From contig JAHELP010000005.1 in NCBI GenBank assembly GCA_024644105.1, positions 3,432-44,677 of the forward strand: DNA of 41,246 bases, in the 5' to 3' direction. This stretch comes from Candidatus Nitrosopumilus sp. (GTDB lineage Archaea; Thermoproteota; Nitrososphaeria; Nitrososphaerales; Nitrosopumilaceae). Position numbers and translations under genes: made by a program. Under the pieces are notes generated by a model. It made no database searches and was not told the origin of the DNA. It worked only from the letters and a program-made list of their open reading frames with translations. This document shows positions 9,370-18,801 of the stretch, in pieces; within the stretch, counting starts at the first letter, position 1; every line of letters begins with the position of its first letter.

Positions 9370-11466
9370 TCAGAGTCCAATTCTGACATCTAGAATTTTA
9401 CAACCCTTACCCTTTTCCATAACAAGTACAGGGTTCATATCCAATTCTTTGATTTCTTTAAAGTCAGAAACCAATTGAGATAATCTCTGAATACATTCAG
9501 ACAGTTTTGCAATGTCTGATGGTTTTTCACCTCTTACTCCTTGAAGTAATTTTTGAGTTTTGATTGATGCAATCATGTCATCAGCTTCTAAACTAGTTAC
9601 GGGTGCAAGCTTGAATGTGACATCTTTTAGAACTTCTACATAGATTCCTCCCATTCCAAGCATGATTACAGGGCCGAATCCAGGCTCTAATTTTGAACCA
9701 ATGATTAGCTCTTTGCCACCTTTAACCATCTCAACAATTAGTACACCTTTAATCTCAGCTTTACTGTTGTATTTTTTTGCATTTTTGATAATTGTTTTGA
9801 ATGCATCTTTAATTTCTGCATCATTTGTCAAGTTAACTTTAACACCACCTGCATCAGATTTGTGAATTATTTGTGGTGATGCAATTTTCATTACAACAGG
9901 GTAGCCAATTTTTTTTGCAATCTTTACTGCTTCTGTTTCATTTTTAGCTAGTGAACTTTTAGGTAATGGTAAACCATATGCTTTTAGAACTTCTTGTCCT
10001 TCTTCTTCTAATAGATTTGGCCTTTTTTCTTTTTTGACTTTATCAAAAATTTTCTGAGCTTTTGCTTTGTTTACTTTGAATTTTGTAATTTTTCCATTCG
10101 GAGCTTTGACCCAATTTGAAAACGTAGTCATTGCACTAAGAGTTCTGATTGCTCCTTCAGCATAGTTGTAGTATGGAACATCTCCATCTGCTAAAATTTC
10201 TCTATTAGTAACACCTTCATCTAATCCCATTAGACTTGCAAGCATTGTTTTTTTGTATTTCTTTGACATCTCAACTACAACTTCAGCTAGTTTATCATAA
10301 TTGAGAGTTCCAGAAGGAGTACACATTGTAATTACAGAGCCTACCTTTGGATGTTTGAGTACACGATCCAAAACGTTATGGAATCTGTTAAAATCAGCAT
10401 CGCCTACAATGTCAACAGGATTTCTAGAGCTGCCCCAAGGTGGAATTACTTCATCAATTTTTTTTCTAATACTAGTTATTTCTGCCATTTTGAGTTTCAT
10501 TTTAGAGCATGCATCAGTTGAGATAATTGCAGGACCGCCTGCGTTTGAAACAATTACAAGATCACCAGCTGATGGTAATGGTTGTTTTGAGAATGCAGTT
10601 GCATAATCAAAGAGTTCTTCCATTGTATCAACACGGATAGCGCCTGATTGTTTGAGTAAGGCATCATAGATTTCATCTGAGCCCATTAGTGCTCCAGTAT
10701 GAGACATTGCAGCCTTTGCACCCTCTGGACTACGTCCGGATTTGAGAACAAGAACTGGTTTTTTTAGTTTTTTAGTAATATTTTTACAAACTTTGAGAAA
10801 CTCTTGACCATCTCCCATGTCTTCAAGATACATTACAATAACTTTGGTTTGTTTGTGGTTTGCGAGAATTTTTAGAATATCAACTTCGCTCATTACAGCT
10901 TTATTTCCAAGACTTACAACTGCTGAAAAACCAATTCCTTGAGCACTAGCATCTTCAACTAGTGCTGCACATATTGCTCCACTTTGAGACACAAGTGCAA
11001 TCTTTCCAGACTTTGGTGTTACTTTAAGGAAAGTAGAATTCATCATTGTTTTTGGATCAAGATTCATCACACCAAGACAATTAGGTCCTATGATTTGGAT
11101 TTTGTATTTTTTAGCAATGTCTTTGATTTCTTGTTCACGTTTTGCACCTTCTTCATCAACTTCTTTGAAACCAGCAGTGATAATGATAACACCTTTGACT
11201 TTTTTCTTTCCACATTCTTCTAAAACTGGTGCAACTAGAGTATTTTTGATAACTATTACTGCAAGATCAATTGATTTTGGAACATCTAGAACAGACTTGT
11301 ATGCTTTTTTGTAAAAGACTTTGTCTCTTGATGGACTAATTGGATAAACAATACCTTTGAAGCCATTCATAATATTGGATGTAATTGTAGCTCCAACACT
11401 TCCTCTCTTATCAGATGCACCAATCACTGCAATAGATTTTGGTGATAGAATAACAGATTCTGTCAT
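9370..11466 (-). CDS. ADP-forming acyl-CoA synthetase (fused alpha-beta), likely 4-hydroxybutyrate- or 3-hydroxypropionate-CoA ligase
   Basis: 698 aa; N-terminal CoA-binding domain, SQSGAICAALVEDA, MSHTGAL, C-terminal ATP-grasp; next to 4-HB-CoA dehydratase. Confidence 0.88.
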   Translation of the reverse strand: MTESVILSPKSIAVIGASDKRGSVGATITSNIMNGFKGIVYPISPSRDKVFYKKAYKSVLDVPKSIDLAVIVIKNTLVAPVLEECGKKKVKGVIIITAGFKEVDEEGAKREQEIKDIAKKYKIQIIGPNCLGVMNLDPKTMMNSTFLKVTPKSGKIALVSQSGAICAALVEDASAQGIGFSAVVSLGNKAVMSEVDILKILANHKQTKVIVMYLEDMGDGQEFLKVCKNITKKLKKPVLVLKSGRSPEGAKAAMSHTGALMGSDEIYDALLKQSGAIRVDTMEELFDYATAFSKQPLPSAGDLVIVSNAGGPAIISTDACSKMKLKMAEITSIRKKIDEVIPPWGSSRNPVDIVGDADFNRFHNVLDRVLKHPKVGSVITMCTPSGTLNYDKLAEVVVEMSKKYKKTMLASLMGLDEGVTNREILADGDVPYYNYAEGAIRTLSAMTTFSNWVKAPNGKITKFKVNKAKAQKIFDKVKKEKRPNLLEEEGQEVLKAYGLPLPKSSLAKNETEAVKIAKKIGYPVVMKIASPQIIHKSDAGGVKVNLTNDAEIKDAFKTIIKNAKKYNSKAEIKGVLIVEMVKGGKELIIGSKLEPGFGPVIMLGMGGIYVEVLKDVTFKLAPVTSLEADDMIASIKTQKLLQGVRGEKPSDIAKLSECIQRLSQLVSDFKEIKELDMNPVLVMEKGKGCKILDVRIGL

Positions 11467-11530
11467 TGTGATTTGATTTTAAGATTTTTGTATAATAAAG
11501 TTATTCTCGAAAAATTCTGATCTATGATTT

Positions 11531-11887
11531 TTAGCTTCCCAGCATTTTTCCTGCCAAATTCTCTTTTCTAGGAACCCAAATTATGGATAATTTAGAAAAT
11601 TTCCCAATTATTTCCCATGCTTCACGTGCTAATTTTCTTAATTCCTCATTATTTATTGCAAATTCGTGATTTAGTTGGTTTACAGTATTCTTAGAATCAC
11701 TATAGATAGTAACATCCTCATTTGTTTCAGAATACTTGTTTAGTGCAGCGATTATTGCCAGATATTCTGCCTGATTGTTTGTCAGATCTGATTTTTTTTC
11801 ATAAAATGATTCTCCTGTTTCTTTAACAAAATAACCAAAGCCACTGTTTGTTCCACCAGAACCATCAACGTAAATACTAATTCCCAT
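11531..11887 (-). CDS. RNase HI-like protein
   Basis: 118 aa; IYVDGSGGTNSGFGYF, LTNNQAEYLAIIAAL, TIYSDSKNTVNQL. Confidence 0.85.
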   Translation of the reverse strand: MGISIYVDGSGGTNSGFGYFVKETGESFYEKKSDLTNNQAEYLAIIAALNKYSETNEDVTIYSDSKNTVNQLNHEFAINNEELRKLAREAWEIIGKFSKLSIIWVPRKENLAGKMLGS

Positions 11888-12320
11888 CTTTATACAACCT
11901 TGTTATCTTTACACTTAGATTTAGTATTATCATGTAAATAATTGTAGATATACCCTGTGATACAATTGATGCCAAGTATGGATCGTAATTTATGGTTAAG
12001 AAATAATATTGGAATGCCCATCTAGCTACTGTATAAACAATTTCAGCAACTCCTAATGATGTAATTAATTTTTTTAGATCATGTTTTAGTTTTACAGTAT
12101 CAGTTTTCCCAGAATCTAATCTGTATTTTTTTCTGTTATCAAAATAAAATAAACTGCTAAAAACTGAAAAATAAATCACATAATCTGCAATTGTTGTATA
12201 TGTGGTATTTAGATAATCAGCTTGATCAGATAAAAGTTGAGCAATAATTGCTGAAATAATTATTGATGCTGCAAATGCAATAAGAACATTTTTGTTTAAT
12301 TTCAGATATTCTTGAAACAC
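11877..12320 (-). CDS. Predicted multi-TM membrane protein
   Basis: 147 aa, about 4 hydrophobic segments; overlaps the RNase HI start. Confidence 0.7.
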   Translation of the reverse strand: MFQEYLKLNKNVLIAFAASIIISAIIAQLLSDQADYLNTTYTTIADYVIYFSVFSSLFYFDNRKKYRLDSGKTDTVKLKHDLKKLITSLGVAEIVYTVARWAFQYYFLTINYDPYLASIVSQGISTIIYMIILNLSVKITRLYKDGN

Positions 12321-12355
12321 GTCTTTGAATGTAAATTGTTACAAATAAACTAAGA

Positions 12356-12640
12356 TTAGTCTAGTGTAATTTTCAAGAAGATAATCAAACCTGCAAGCTC
12401 TGCAATGCCTACTCCTAACATGTATGGGAAAATCTCATGAGAGAAAATTTCTTCCATTGAAAAGTATGCAAAGGCTCCAATAACATTATGTAAAAATAGC
12501 ATTCCAGCAACTACAATCATGCCTAAAGGAATTTGTGCCCTAGTTTTTGTGTACATTTTTCCAAATATGCAGATTAGAATTCCGAGAATTCCCATATTTG
12601 CAATTGAAACAATAGATAATACTAGAGAAGTAGATTCCAT
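12356..12640 (-). CDS. Small membrane protein (about 3 TM)
   Basis: 94 aa hydrophobic; downstream of a wHTH gene. Confidence 0.7.
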   Translation of the reverse strand: MESTSLVLSIVSIANMGILGILICIFGKMYTKTRAQIPLGMIVVAGMLFLHNVIGAFAYFSMEEIFSHEIFPYMLGVGIAELAGLIIFLKITLD

Positions 12641-12665
12641 TTAGTGTAAAACACCTCGTGTATGT

Positions 12666-12968
12666 TTATTTACTTTTGTCCAGTTTTCCTTCAATTTCTT
12701 CAAATGTCTCCATATTTACTTCAAGATAAGTTGAGATAAAATAGTTCACATTGTATTTTTCTCCAACTTTACTAATCATGTTATTTTTTTCAAGTACTCT
12801 GATATGATGTTGAATTGCTTTGTAATCAAGACCTAGTTCTTTGGATAGTTGATTTGTATTATACGGATTTTTCTTTAATTTTGAGATAATTTTTAATCGG
12901 TTTAATCCTCCACGTGAACCTGCAAAAACAAACCATAGTAGTCTTTTTGCATCAGGATCATTGGCCAT
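12666..12968 (-). CDS. Winged-helix transcriptional regulator (ArsR-like)
   Basis: 100 aa; NRLKIISKLKKNPYNTNQLSKELGLDYKAIQHHIRVLEKNNMI. Confidence 0.85.
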   Translation of the reverse strand: MANDPDAKRLLWFVFAGSRGGLNRLKIISKLKKNPYNTNQLSKELGLDYKAIQHHIRVLEKNNMISKVGEKYNVNYFISTYLEVNMETFEEIEGKLDKSK

Positions 12969-13070
12969 AAGTTATGGAATTCCTTCTCATTTACCACTAA
13001 AAGGTATTCGGGGATTAAAAAAGTAGAAACTATAAAAAACATAATCGAGCAAATGTCAGTGAACTAGAAA

Positions 13071-13952
13071 ATGATGTTAAATTATGATGCGCCACTTTAC
13101 AGACCACCTTCAGAAGCAAGATCATTAATTTTCCAAGTTACACTAGGCTGTTCGTTTAACGAATGCTCATTTTGCGATATGTATAGATCAAAAGAATATT
13201 CAGAAAGACCGTGGGAGGATGTCAAAGCTGAAATAGATATGATGGCAAATTATGTTCCTGAAACAAGGAGAGTTTTTCTTGCTGATGGTGATGCTCTAAA
13301 TCTTGATTCTGAATACATGATTAAAATTGTAAAGTATATCAGAGAAAAATTCCAAAACATTGAAAGAATTTCATGTTATGCAATGCCTATGAATATTCTA
13401 AAAAAATCTTCTGAAGAGCTAAAAAAGATGAATGAAGCTGGACTTGATATGTTCTATTTGGGAATAGAGAGTGGCTCAGATATTGTTCTAAAAAAAGTTA
13501 CCAAAGGTGCAGTTGCAAAGACAATTATCAAATCAGTAAACAAAGCAAAGGAAGCTGGATACGTAATGTCATGCATGGTGATTTTGGGACTAGGTGGAAA
13601 AAAATATTCTAAAGACCATATTAAAGGAACAGCAGAGGTAATTAGTGCATGTTCCCCAAACTATGTTGGCGCATTAACACTATATTTAGAAAATGGAATT
13701 AAACAAGAATTCATTGACAAATATGAAGGTGAATTTGTTAAAATTAATGACGATGAATCATTAGAAGAGTTGTATGAATTGATAAACCAGATTGATACCA
13801 AAGAAGAGATTGTATTTAGAGTGAATCATGGTTCTAATGCATACACTGTAAAAGGTACTTTTCCTCAAGACAAACAAGACATGTTAGATAAAGTGGAATG
13901 GATGAAACAGCATCCAGAAATTGTACGTCCTCAAGGACTACGTGGATTCTAG
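13071..13952 (+). CDS. Radical SAM protein
   Basis: 293 aa; LGCSFNECSFCDMYRSKEY (C-x4-C-x2-C), YLGIESGSD. Confidence 0.88.
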   Translation: MMLNYDAPLYRPPSEARSLIFQVTLGCSFNECSFCDMYRSKEYSERPWEDVKAEIDMMANYVPETRRVFLADGDALNLDSEYMIKIVKYIREKFQNIERISCYAMPMNILKKSSEELKKMNEAGLDMFYLGIESGSDIVLKKVTKGAVAKTIIKSVNKAKEAGYVMSCMVILGLGGKKYSKDHIKGTAEVISACSPNYVGALTLYLENGIKQEFIDKYEGEFVKINDDESLEELYELINQIDTKEEIVFRVNHGSNAYTVKGTFPQDKQDMLDKVEWMKQHPEIVRPQGLRGF

Positions 13953-14419
13953 ATTAGATTTTCTTGTTGTAAATATACTACCTTAAAGATTCTAACTGTA
14001 TAATCACCCTCAAAGATTTTAGTGGTAAGTCCATTTTCAGAATATAAAACTCTGAATTTATACTCGTAATTTCCACTTGGGCTCACATCAGTTTGGGCAA
14101 AATGAATTGCATCATTACCATTGAAAATTTGAATTACTACTGGGTAATTCTCAACATGATTTGCAATTTTTCCCTCAACAAATGCCCATGGCAAAATATT
14201 ATCTTCAGGAGAATGGAAAAAAACAGTTGTTTTTTCAATACCAATATTTCCATATAATCGAACAGTTTCAGTTTGTGATTCGTGAGTATGATCATTAATT
14301 AAAATTTGTCCTACATGAGGATGTGCAAAAGCAGAATCTATTGAAAAACCCACAAGAAAAGTCATTACCACAATACTTGAAAATAAAATTATTTTACTCA
14401 TATCAAAATCATGTATCAT
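13949..14419 (-). CDS. Secreted hypothetical protein
   Basis: 156 aa; signal peptide ending SAFAHPHVGQ; beta-rich. Confidence 0.7.
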   Translation of the reverse strand: MIHDFDMSKIILFSSIVVMTFLVGFSIDSAFAHPHVGQILINDHTHESQTETVRLYGNIGIEKTTVFFHSPEDNILPWAFVEGKIANHVENYPVVIQIFNGNDAIHFAQTDVSPSGNYEYKFRVLYSENGLTTKIFEGDYTVRIFKVVYLQQENLI

Positions 14420-14441
14420 AGTAGTTTAAGAATTTTTCAAG

Positions 14442-14693
14442 CTAAAGATTCTCAATTATAGATGTGAGGTGTTCTGGTAGTTCTGGCAATTCAGTATGGC
14501 TTTCATTATTTTGAAGGTTTTCAGGACCTATTCGTCTAACACGTTGAGTGCCAAGAAGAGTATCGATATTTCTTTGAATATCTTTTTCAGTTAATATTGT
14601 CTTTAATTTTTCAAATATGATTTCTTCGTTTTCATATTTTTTAATACCATATTGAACAAGAATGGTTTTTTCTTCAGATGAGAAATCAGGCAT
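14442..14693 (-). CDS. Hypothetical protein
   Basis: 83 aa, ATG start. Confidence 0.5.
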   Translation of the reverse strand: MPDFSSEEKTILVQYGIKKYENEEIIFEKLKTILTEKDIQRNIDTLLGTQRVRRIGPENLQNNESHTELPELPEHLTSIIENL

Positions 14694-14775
14694 AATATGA
14701 AAAAAGTTGTTTATGGCTAAGAATCTTTGGTTACTTAAAAATAGTTAAAATATGATGAATTGTAAATGAACCTAC

Positions 14776-15267
14776 TTGGTAAGTAAATTACAATTAATTT
14801 CAAATGTATTAACAACAAAAAGATATGCCACAATTGCAATAATTAGTGGTGCAGGTTTAGGGATAATCTATTATTTTTTAACAATGTCTATGTTTGTAGA
14901 ACATTTAGGCACTACATTAGAGATAATGCCCTATTACATTATTACTTCATTAGGATTAACAATTACAATTTCAGCTTTGGCCGGTATCAATTTTGCAATG
15001 ATGGCATTTAAAATTAAAAGAATGAAGATGATGAATTCAGTAAAATCCAATTCTTCTGCAGTTTTAGGTGGTGCATTTGCAGCATTTACACCTGGATGCC
15101 CTGCATGTACAGCACCTCTAGCAGTAATTTTGGGAGCAATAGGAGGATTATCACTATTTCCAATGCAAGGATTAGAGTTGAAATTCATTTCAGTAGGTGT
15201 GCTAGTTTTTTCTATTTGGTGGATAGCAAGAGGACTACAAAGCAAAAGTTGTTGTAAAATAGGATAA
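14776..15267 (+). CDS. Multi-TM membrane protein with TPGCPACTAP motif
   Basis: 163 aa; hydrophobic helices, conserved-looking Cys motif, CC near the C-terminus. Confidence 0.75.
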   Translation: MVSKLQLISNVLTTKRYATIAIISGAGLGIIYYFLTMSMFVEHLGTTLEIMPYYIITSLGLTITISALAGINFAMMAFKIKRMKMMNSVKSNSSAVLGGAFAAFTPGCPACTAPLAVILGAIGGLSLFPMQGLELKFISVGVLVFSIWWIARGLQSKSCCKIG

Positions 15268-15355
15268 TTTTGTTCCTAAATTTGGTTTGTTTTGATGAAA
15301 ATCATTTTTGAAATTTAACAATTTCCCTTTTATTTGAAATTCACATAACATTATC

Positions 15356-15658
15356 ATGTCTGCAGGATATAATCAACCAAAAAACGAATCAAGTAAAAAA
15401 TCTATTTTCATTATTTCTGGAATAATTCTAGTAGGTGCAATTTTGCTTTTTACATATCTGATGTGGTATGTTTCTCCAGACGAGTATATTGAAAGAGTGG
15501 AAGTGATTGCTGTGACTGATGCAGGATGTATAGCAGAAACCTTTGATGGTTTTGCAGTTAATATTGGTGATTGTAAAGTTCAACAAGGAGAATATGTTAA
15601 TGCAGTAATTGACAAAAAATTAAAGGAAAGAGCAGCTGCAATGAATCCTACTAGCTAA
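15356..15658 (+). CDS. Single-TM small protein
   Basis: 100 aa; one TM then a small Cys-containing beta-rich domain. Confidence 0.65.
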   Translation: MSAGYNQPKNESSKKSIFIISGIILVGAILLFTYLMWYVSPDEYIERVEVIAVTDAGCIAETFDGFAVNIGDCKVQQGEYVNAVIDKKLKERAAAMNPTS

Positions 15659-15669
15659 ATCTAAGAAAT

Positions 15670-16344
15670 TTAGATTACTAAAATTCCATTTGTAATCAAA
15701 TATTGAATGCCAGCAATAAAGTCTGAATCATTTAACAATCCTTCAGACCACCAACCTGCATTATTTTTTACCCATGATGGGATTTCTTCAGTGGTATTCT
15801 CACCTGCTTCAGTTGGTGGAATTACAATAACACCATTAGTAATCAAATATTTTATTCCAGCCACAAAATCTGCATCTTCTAGTAATCCACCAGACCACCA
15901 GCCTGCATTATTTTTTACCCATGATGGGATTTCTACAGTAGTTGGAGAAGAAGATAAGACACTTGTTCCAAGAATTTCAATTTCTTGATCATCAGTATAA
16001 AATGGAATAATCAAAGTTCTAGTGTTATCAGCTGAGTCAATTTCAAGGTAATCAGACTCTGTTCCATCAATCAATACAAAAAAGATATCATCCTCATCAT
16101 CAAATGTTGCATCGATTAATCCTCTGGGAATGTTAAGTTCTATAAAACCATCATCAAATGAGACAATTTCTATAATCAGTGATGTCGTATCAACATCTAA
16201 ATTCATAACAAGAATTTCACCATTTTCAATATCATAACCTACATCATAATCTAAAATATCATACAAACTAGCCTCAGCATATACTGAATTAAAAGAAACA
16301 AGAATCAAGGCTGCTGTAAGAGCAAACAATGACTTGAAGATCAT
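15670..16344 (-). CDS. Secreted protein with two C-terminal IPSWVKNNAGWW repeats
   Basis: 224 aa; signal peptide; IPSWVKNNAGWWSGGLLEDADFVAGIKYLITNGVIVI and IPSWVKNNAGWWSEGLLNDSDFIAGIQYLITNGILVI. Start overlaps the upstream stop. Confidence 0.8.
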   Translation of the reverse strand: MIFKSLFALTAALILVSFNSVYAEASLYDILDYDVGYDIENGEILVMNLDVDTTSLIIEIVSFDDGFIELNIPRGLIDATFDDEDDIFFVLIDGTESDYLEIDSADNTRTLIIPFYTDDQEIEILGTSVLSSSPTTVEIPSWVKNNAGWWSGGLLEDADFVAGIKYLITNGVIVIPPTEAGENTTEEIPSWVKNNAGWWSEGLLNDSDFIAGIQYLITNGILVI

Positions 16345-18182
16345 GTAGTATCCCCAACTATCTCTTGTTCCACTTCATTGCTTACTTCAGCACAAATCTC
16401 TGCTAGAAGATCGCCTTCTAGGTCTACAAGTTCTTCGTCAGATAATCCCTCTAATTCTGCATCAGTATAGAAATCAGCAAGTGTCATTTCATAGCAATCA
16501 TCAATTGATTCCTCAACTACTTCATTTACTTCGGCTATTTCCTCTACATCTTCAAAGACAGTTATTGGTACAGGATCATCAACTGCAAGTGTTCCTACAA
16601 AGTCTAGAATCCATTCAGTTCCAGATTTACTCTTACCATCTGTAGCAACAATATCAATTGATGCACCTAACTCTGTAGGAAATATTCCATCCATTTTGAT
16701 TTGCATTGCAAATGTATGTGGCATGCCACTAGTATCAACTGTGTTTATTGCAACTTGTAATGAATTAGTATCAAAGTTTGCTCTACTTCTTCCAAATGCT
16801 ACATCATGTACATTGTGTACTTCACCAGTAGCTGCATCTTCAATGACAATTTGTCCACCAATTATTTTTAGAGTTGCACCAGAATCACCCAACCTTACTA
16901 ACTCCAGATTAACATCACCTGATACTGTTTTTACATTATTTTCGTTTGATGTATTAAATGCATCACCTTGGAAACTTAGAACATAATTTGTTGTGTCTTC
17001 TTCAGGAAGTTCTACTATATCTCCATAGTAACTTCCATCTTCAACTTTATCTATCAAGTCTGATGATCTTACCTTATCTCGAATTGAATCAATTCTCTCT
17101 TTTACTTCAGCACGGATTTTCTCTTTGTGCTCTAATACAATTTCTCTAAATTTATCTTTCCCAACTTCTTGTATTTTTAATTTGATTAAATCAGTTCTAA
17201 ATTCCACTCTATCGTGAATTTTATCTTTAATTTTATCTCGAACTTCTTGACTTACTTTATCATTTACTTTGTCTTTAACAGCATCTTTAACTTTGTCTCT
17301 AATTTCTAATGCTACTTTGTCTTTAACTTTGTCAGTAATTCTATCCTTTACAGAGTCACGGAATTCTTGGATGTTAACTTTTTTATTTTGAATTCTTTCT
17401 TTAACTTCAGCTCGTTTGTCTTGGATTCTTTCTTTAACTTCAGCTCGTTTGTCTTGGGCCTTGTCTTTTAGATTTGAAATTATTTCACTTCTATTGTTTT
17501 GGAATTTCTCCCTAAGATCTGAGCGCTTATCTAAAATTTTTGATTGAATCTTGTCTTTTCTATCTGATATATTGTCTCTAATTTGATCTCTTTTTTCCTG
17601 TACTCTGTCTTTTATTGCATCTTTTCTATCCTGGATGTTATCATGAATTTGATCTCTTTTTTCCCTAGCTTTTTCCTGTAATTCTGCTCTTTTTTCAGCC
17701 AATTTTTCTCTGGCTTGTTGTTTTCTTTCTTCTAATTGATCTCTAATTTGCTGTTTACGTTCTTCTAGTTTTTCTCTGGCTTGTTGTTTTCTTTCTTCTA
17801 ATTGATCTCTAATTTGCTGTTTACGTTCTTCTAGTTTTTCTCTGGCTTGTTGTTGACGTTCTTCTAATTCAGCTCTTGCTTGTTGTTTTCTTTCTTCTAG
17901 TTTTTCTCTGGCTTGTTGTTGACGTTCTTCTAATTCAGCTCTTGCTTGTTGTTTTCTTTCTTCAATCTTGGCTTGCTCTTGTTGTCTACGCTCTTCTTCT
18001 AATTGAGCCATCTTACGTTTCTCTTCAGCAGTCATTTGATCAGAAGAAATTGAATTTGCATCTTTAGTGGTGTCAGTATGACTATCAGCAAAGGCAATAC
18101 TATATGATGAACTAGAAAATCCTGTAACTAATACTAAAATCAAAGATATTGCATATACTGTTTTTATCATGAAGACAAACAA
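16341..18182 (-). CDS. Secreted hendecad-repeat charged helical protein with C-terminal beta domain
   Basis: 613 aa; signal peptide; about 20 tandem 11-residue units (EERKQQARAEL/EERQQQAREKL/...); later VKTVSGDVNLELVRLGDSGATLKIIGGQIVIED domain. Confidence 0.85.
   Translation of the reverse strand: MFVFMIKTVYAISLILVLVTGFSSSSYSIAFADSHTDTTKDANSISSDQMTAEEKRKMAQLEEERRQQEQAKIEERKQQARAELEERQQQAREKLEERKQQARAELEERQQQAREKLEERKQQIRDQLEERKQQAREKLEERKQQIRDQLEERKQQAREKLAEKRAELQEKAREKRDQIHDNIQDRKDAIKDRVQEKRDQIRDNISDRKDKIQSKILDKRSDLREKFQNNRSEIISNLKDKAQDKRAEVKERIQDKRAEVKERIQNKKVNIQEFRDSVKDRITDKVKDKVALEIRDKVKDAVKDKVNDKVSQEVRDKIKDKIHDRVEFRTDLIKLKIQEVGKDKFREIVLEHKEKIRAEVKERIDSIRDKVRSSDLIDKVEDGSYYGDIVELPEEDTTNYVLSFQGDAFNTSNENNVKTVSGDVNLELVRLGDSGATLKIIGGQIVIEDAATGEVHNVHDVAFGRSRANFDTNSLQVAINTVDTSGMPHTFAMQIKMDGIFPTELGASIDIVATDGKSKSGTEWILDFVGTLAVDDPVPITVFEDVEEIAEVNEVVEESIDDCYEMTLADFYTDAELEGLSDEELVDLEGDLLAEICAEVSNEVEQEIVGDTT
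17337..17996. repeat. Hendecad-coding repeat array (33-bp period; 66-bp units near-identical at 17703-17966)
   Basis: 66-bp units starting at about 17703, 17769, 17835 and 17901; a further 33-bp duplication at about 17391-17456. Confidence 0.85.
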
Positions 18183-18205
18183 ATTTTGTGATTTAAAACA
18201 CTTTT

Positions 18206-18231
18206 GTAACTATGTTAGGGAACAATGTTAC
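18206..18231. promoter_or_regulatory. Two abutting imperfect copies of GTAAC-N3-GTTAC
   Basis: GTAACTATGTTAG (18206-18218) and GGAACAATGTTAC (18219-18231), upstream of the CDS starting at 18182. Confidence 0.55.
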
Positions 18232-18300
18232 TAAAATAAATTATTAAATTCAAATTATAATTTAGAGTAGTAATAATAAATTTTAAAAAAGTTATGAAAA

Positions 18301-18753
18301 TTAATCTTCTATAGAGTCATCAGACAATTTCTTGTCAATATCTGCTTGTTTTGCTTTAAAGCGGGCATATTTTTTATCCCATTTTGATAAAACAAACCAT
18401 TGCCGAACTCCAATACCTAACCAGACAAGTGAGATTGCAAAGATAATTAGCTGTGGTGGATTTAGAAGTAGATTGGTTCGTCCACGATCTATTACTTTGG
18501 ATTTAATATTTTCATATTCTTCCTCAGAAATGTCTCCATTGCTCAAATGATTTTGTAAACGCATCTCTAATTTTTCATCAAATGGAGAATCAAACACGCT
18601 TGTCATTACAAGCAAAGCTAATGGTGGTAAAATCAAAGTTGTCAAAATCATTATCATAAAGATTTTTTTTGTATTTCCCATTTGGAACATGATTCCATCT
18701 AAAATTTCAAAGACATTTTCTCGTTTTTCAGAGTCTTTACTCGAATCAGTCAT
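18301..18753 (-). CDS. Membrane protein with SHOCT-like segment
   Basis: 150 aa; two TM regions; LQNHLSNGDISEEEYENIKSKV resembles SHOCT. Confidence 0.7.
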   Translation of the reverse strand: MTDSSKDSEKRENVFEILDGIMFQMGNTKKIFMIMILTTLILPPLALLVMTSVFDSPFDEKLEMRLQNHLSNGDISEEEYENIKSKVIDRGRTNLLLNPPQLIIFAISLVWLGIGVRQWFVLSKWDKKYARFKAKQADIDKKLSDDSIED

Positions 18754-18788
18754 GAGTAAATCTCCCGTTTTTCATTAAAAACGCTTGA

Positions 18789-18801
18789 GTAACAATGTTA
18801 C
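18789..18801. promoter_or_regulatory. Palindrome GTAAC-AAT-GTTAC
   Basis: Perfect arms; 36 bp upstream of the CDS starting at 18753; overlaps the stop of the upstream wHTH gene. Confidence 0.55.

Noticed and set aside
17703-17966. 66-bp repeats as a possible CRISPR or intergenic satellite
   Set aside because: In-frame coding repeats of the hendecad protein with no spacers.
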